A DNA stretch of 17,463 bases from an uncultured Parasutterella sp. (GTDB taxonomy: Bacteria > Pseudomonadota > Gammaproteobacteria > Burkholderiales > Burkholderiaceae_F). Where the stretch lies: NCBI GenBank assembly GCA_900766055.1, contig CAAFTZ010000052.1:1-17463 (forward strand), read 5' to 3'. A program made the position numbers and the translations under genes. Below, in pieces: positions 15,193 through 17,463 of this stretch. How positions within the stretch are numbered: the first letter of the stretch is position 1; the number at the start of each line of letters is the position of its first letter. A model generated the notes under the pieces. The model searched no databases, was not told where the DNA came from, and worked only from the letters and a program-made list of their open reading frames with translations.

Positions 15193-16071
15193 ATGCCTAT
15201 ACAACGAGATAAAGCCAAACAGTTTCATGCCCGTCGGAATTTTCGTCCGCATCCTCGCGTGACTCCGAAGGCCATCGTTCGCGAACGCATTGACACCGTC
15301 CGCAAGAAAGGGATCTATCTGCTTCCGAACCTGTTTACGCTTTCGAGTTTGTTCTCAGGCTTCTATGCCGTCATCATTGCGATGGCAGGCGACTTTGAAA
15401 AAGCCGCTATTGCGATTTTCGTGTCCATGATCCTGGACGGATGTGACGGCCGTGTGGCCCGTCTGACTCACACTCAGAGCTCTTTCGGTGTCCAGTTCGA
15501 CTCTTTAGCCGATATGTGTGCTTTCGGCATGGCGCCGGCGATGGTGGTTTATCAGTGGGCTCTTCACGACTTAGGTCGTTTGGGCTGGGCCGCCGCCTTC
15601 GTATACTGCGCCGGTGCGGCACTTCGCCTGGCACGCTTTAATGCCAACGTAGATGTTGTTGACAAGGGCTTCTTCCAGGGTCTTCCTTCTCCTGCAGCCG
15701 CTGCTTTAGTCGCAGGTTTTGTGTGGCTTGCGGTTGACCAGAGAATGCCGGTTAACAGCGACTGGCTGCCTTGGCTTGCAATGGTTATTACGGTTTATGC
15801 CGGTCTTACCATGGTCTGCAACGCACCGTTCTACTCCGGCAAGAGCTTCCATTACGGCAAGAGCGTTCCTTTCTGGGTGCTGATCGCCGCTGTGATTCTG
15901 TTGTTTGTACTTTCAACGGATCCGGCTCTTATGGTCTTTATCCTTTTCTGCTTGTATGCACTTTCCGGTTTTGCTTACCAGTTTTACCTCTGGTACACAG
16001 GTCAGCCGAACCCGGTTATTCCGCATCGTTCTGAAGTGGAATTAGACGAGCCTGCAGATCAAGTTAAATAG
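15193..16071 (+). CDS. pssA: CDP-diacylglycerol-serine O-phosphatidyltransferase
   Basis: It makes phosphatidylserine from CDP-diacylglycerol and serine in the inner membrane, supplying Psd. The 292 residues contain a perfect CDP-alcohol phosphotransferase signature: D82-G-C-D85-G86-xx-A89-R90, then G99, D103 and D107. About seven or eight membrane helices follow the first one (near 41-65). This is the membrane-embedded type II PssA, not the soluble type of E. coli. An N-terminal arm of about 40 residues precedes the first helix and is strongly basic (13 Arg/Lys against 3 acidic residues). The ATG at 15193 has AAGGAG nine bases upstream. It is the second gene of the psd-pssA operon, which ends at a hairpin at 16098-16117. 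Confidence 0.95.
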   Translation: MPIQRDKAKQFHARRNFRPHPRVTPKAIVRERIDTVRKKGIYLLPNLFTLSSLFSGFYAVIIAMAGDFEKAAIAIFVSMILDGCDGRVARLTHTQSSFGVQFDSLADMCAFGMAPAMVVYQWALHDLGRLGWAAAFVYCAGAALRLARFNANVDVVDKGFFQGLPSPAAAALVAGFVWLAVDQRMPVNSDWLPWLAMVITVYAGLTMVCNAPFYSGKSFHYGKSVPFWVLIAAVILLFVLSTDPALMVFILFCLYALSGFAYQFYLWYTGQPNPVIPHRSEVELDEPADQVK

Positions 16072-16097
16072 CTAGATCATTAAGGTATACATATACG

Positions 16098-16117
16098 GCC
16101 CGAGGACCTCCCCGGGC
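16098..16117 (+). terminator. Hairpin terminator after pssA
   Basis: GCCCG (16098-16102) pairs with CGGGC (16113-16117) around a 10-base loop and is followed by TTCTAACTGCTAAAAT. The stem is short but GC-only and sits 27 bases after the pssA stop. The T-tract is poor. Confidence 0.5.
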
Positions 16118-16166
16118 TTCTAACTGCTAAAATTAATCTATAAAAACATATTAAAAACTCACTGCT

Positions 16167-16190
16167 GTCCAAAATAATTTGTTCTTGGAC
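16167..16190. repeat. Inverted repeat near the transposase 3' end
   Basis: GTCCAA (16167-16172) and TTGGAC (16185-16190) form a 6-bp inverted repeat with a 12-base AT-rich spacer, between the pssA terminator and the transposase stop. It may belong to the end of the insertion sequence, but the opposite end is outside the window, so this cannot be tested here. Confidence 0.35.
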
Positions 16191-16254
16191 TTTGGCCTCA
16201 ACATTTACAGTTAAGCCGGGTCTCAGAAAGTTAAAAGTCATAAACAAGCCCCTG

Positions 16255-17438
16255 CTAATCAAATAAAGAAAGCTGTGCAAGCTTCGGGGGCTTCTCCCAC
16301 TCCTTGATATCAGGCTGATTAAGCCAGTGGAGTAGGCATTTACAGGTCATAAGGTTTAGTTTGAAGTATCTGGCCAGCCTGCAATAAGTCCATTTATAAG
16401 TTGACCGCCGCCGCATCAGTTCTAACAACAAGATCGCTATGGCAGCTGTCCAAATCTGCGTCATGACGGCATTTTCGGTTGTTCCGACAAAGGTCTTGAT
16501 GACCAGGTTTTGCTTGATCCGCTTAAAGAAAAGCTCTATCTGCCACCTCTCCTTATAGAGATCAGCTACCTCTGTGGCGCTTAATTCTTGGCTATTCGTA
16601 AGAAATTCAAACCAGCGATTTGTTTCTTTGTCCAGCCATTGAACGACTCTGAAGTTAGTGTCAGAGCAGTGCAGTTTGGCTTTAGCGCCCGTAAATTTCA
16701 TCTCGTAAAGGCCTCAGCAGCCATCGGGGTCGGCCTTGATAAGTCCTCGACGCAGTGGCGTATGCTGCGCATTGTCTTTTAAACGAGTAACAAACACTAC
16801 TCCCTTGTCCGTTAATCTTTTAAATAAAGAGTAATCGTTATAACCTCGATCCATAACCACAATAGAGCCGGGAGGGATGTTCTCTAATATTCCTTTGGCT
16901 CCTTTGAGATCACTCGTCTTTGCCGTCGTTTCCACGATGACTTCAGGCAGTGACGTATCATTGTTCAGAAGCGTATGAAGCTTTATTCCGCCTTTACGCC
17001 TGCGATGCTGAGCCCATTCAAACAGGCGAAGGCATAAGCTTATTGTCGTGGAATCTAAACTGAAGACCGGCTTGGTGAATTTATTTCCGAGGCGCCCTTG
17101 TATCTCGTGTCTGAATTTCTCCAGAAGAACGTAATAAAAGTCCTCATAAAGCTTATAGGGCCGCTTACTGTTGGCGTAGCTCAGGGTAGAGCGACATACC
17201 GCGGTCGCACCTATATGACTGAGTTTCCCAAGACTTGAATAGAGACCGTCGGAAATCTCTCGCAATGAGTCTGCTCCTGTGAGTTGACAAAAGAGCATGG
17301 CAATAAATTGACTCCACGTCGTAAGGCCCTTTGCTCCTTTGTCGGATTGGTACTTGTTGACCAAGTTTTGAAACTCAACCCCCCCCCTCACATAAGCTGG
17401 ACAAGTTGAGCAAACATAGATATCGTTGATCTCTGCAT
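16255..17438 (-). pseudogene. IS4-family DDE transposase, broken by an in-frame stop and a frame break
   Basis: An IS4-type transposase in three readable pieces. The 5' piece (ATG at 17438, frame still open beyond the window edge) contains SMFAQLVQLM and stops at a TGA at 17388-17390. The second piece can start at GTG 17391 and is 225 codons long, with the catalytic Asp in SLDSTT (residue 113) and the second Asp in VMDRGYND (181); it ends at a TGA at 16714-16716. The third piece continues in the same frame: GLYEMKFTGAKAK, then YKERWQIELFFKRIK, which is the IS4 Y-(2)-R-(3)-E-(6)-K signature with the catalytic Glu. All three DDE residues survive, so the decay is recent. Joined, the second and third pieces make 378 codons including the stop, close to a full-length enzyme. 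Unless readthrough and frameshifting occur, it is inactive. Confidence 0.8.
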
Positions 17439-17463
17439 GCTGGCGTTCCGTTTGTTTATTTCG

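Larger units (their letters stand above)
16118..17463 (-). mobile_element. IS4-family insertion sequence, partial, right end outside window
   Basis: The element is recognised by its transposase remnant. It inserted downstream of the psd-pssA operon, beyond the pssA hairpin, so operon function should be kept. The left boundary lies somewhere in 16118-16254 and cannot be placed without the matching terminal repeat; the other end is beyond position 17463. Confidence 0.6.

Noticed and set aside
16080..16280. 66-codon minus-strand frame covering the pssA terminator and the transposase 3' end
   Set aside because: It has no ribosome site, overlaps the transposase stop and a hairpin, and its sequence has no domain signature.
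16714..16716. TGA in the transposase as a selenocysteine codon
   Set aside because: Transposases do not use selenocysteine and no SECIS-like hairpin was seen just after it; a point mutation is simpler.
1..17463. CRISPR array, tRNA, rRNA, toxin-antitoxin or phage defence system
   Set aside because: No regularly spaced repeats, no tRNA or rRNA-like sequence, and no small gene pairs or nuclease/helicase clusters were seen; RadA is a housekeeping repair gene.

Overview
The window looks like a chromosomal segment of a Gram-negative betaproteobacterium, most likely a gut-type Burkholderiales of the Sutterellaceae kind (Parasutterella/Sutterella-like). This is an inference from gene content: a YejM-like envelope protein, dTDP-rhamnose and WbaP-type O-antigen genes, a tandem psd-pssA pair, and a secreted FMN/FAD respiratory reductase beside a LysR regulator. 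No rRNA, tRNA or CRISPR array was seen. Base composition is uneven: bases 61-120 have 23/60 G+C and bases 15601-15660 have 33/60, which fits a more variable surface-polysaccharide region on the left.

Layout. Positions 1-5717 are an envelope/LPS region. A YejM/PbgA-like sulfatase-fold membrane protein (+, its 5' end outside the window) meets tail to tail a minus-strand operon wbaP-rfbB-rfbC-rfbD. That operon starts O-unit assembly on undecaprenyl phosphate and makes dTDP-L-rhamnose, but rfbA is absent here. From 5947 come radA (+), a DUF805 membrane protein (-) and a divergent unknown lipoprotein (+). Positions 9053-12009 hold a divergent pair: a LysR regulator (-) and an exported fumarate-reductase-like flavoprotein (+) with an FMN-binding domain. 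Positions 12167-13147 (-) encode a paralogue of RfbB that keeps the Rossmann fold but has lost the catalytic residues; its promoter region carries an operator-like set of repeats. A SIMPL-domain periplasmic protein (+) follows, then psd-pssA (+), which together make phosphatidylethanolamine. The right edge is an IS4-family transposase copy (-) broken by an in-frame TGA and by a frame break near its 5' end.

The points most worth a second look are: the catalytically dead RfbB-like protein and its repeat-rich promoter; a possible two-state RNA structure over the psd ribosome binding site; the altered substrate pocket of the flavin reductase; oppositely charged tails on consecutive Psd and PssA; and a mini-ORF overlapping the LysR start. 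I see no clearly new multi-gene defence or secretion system here.
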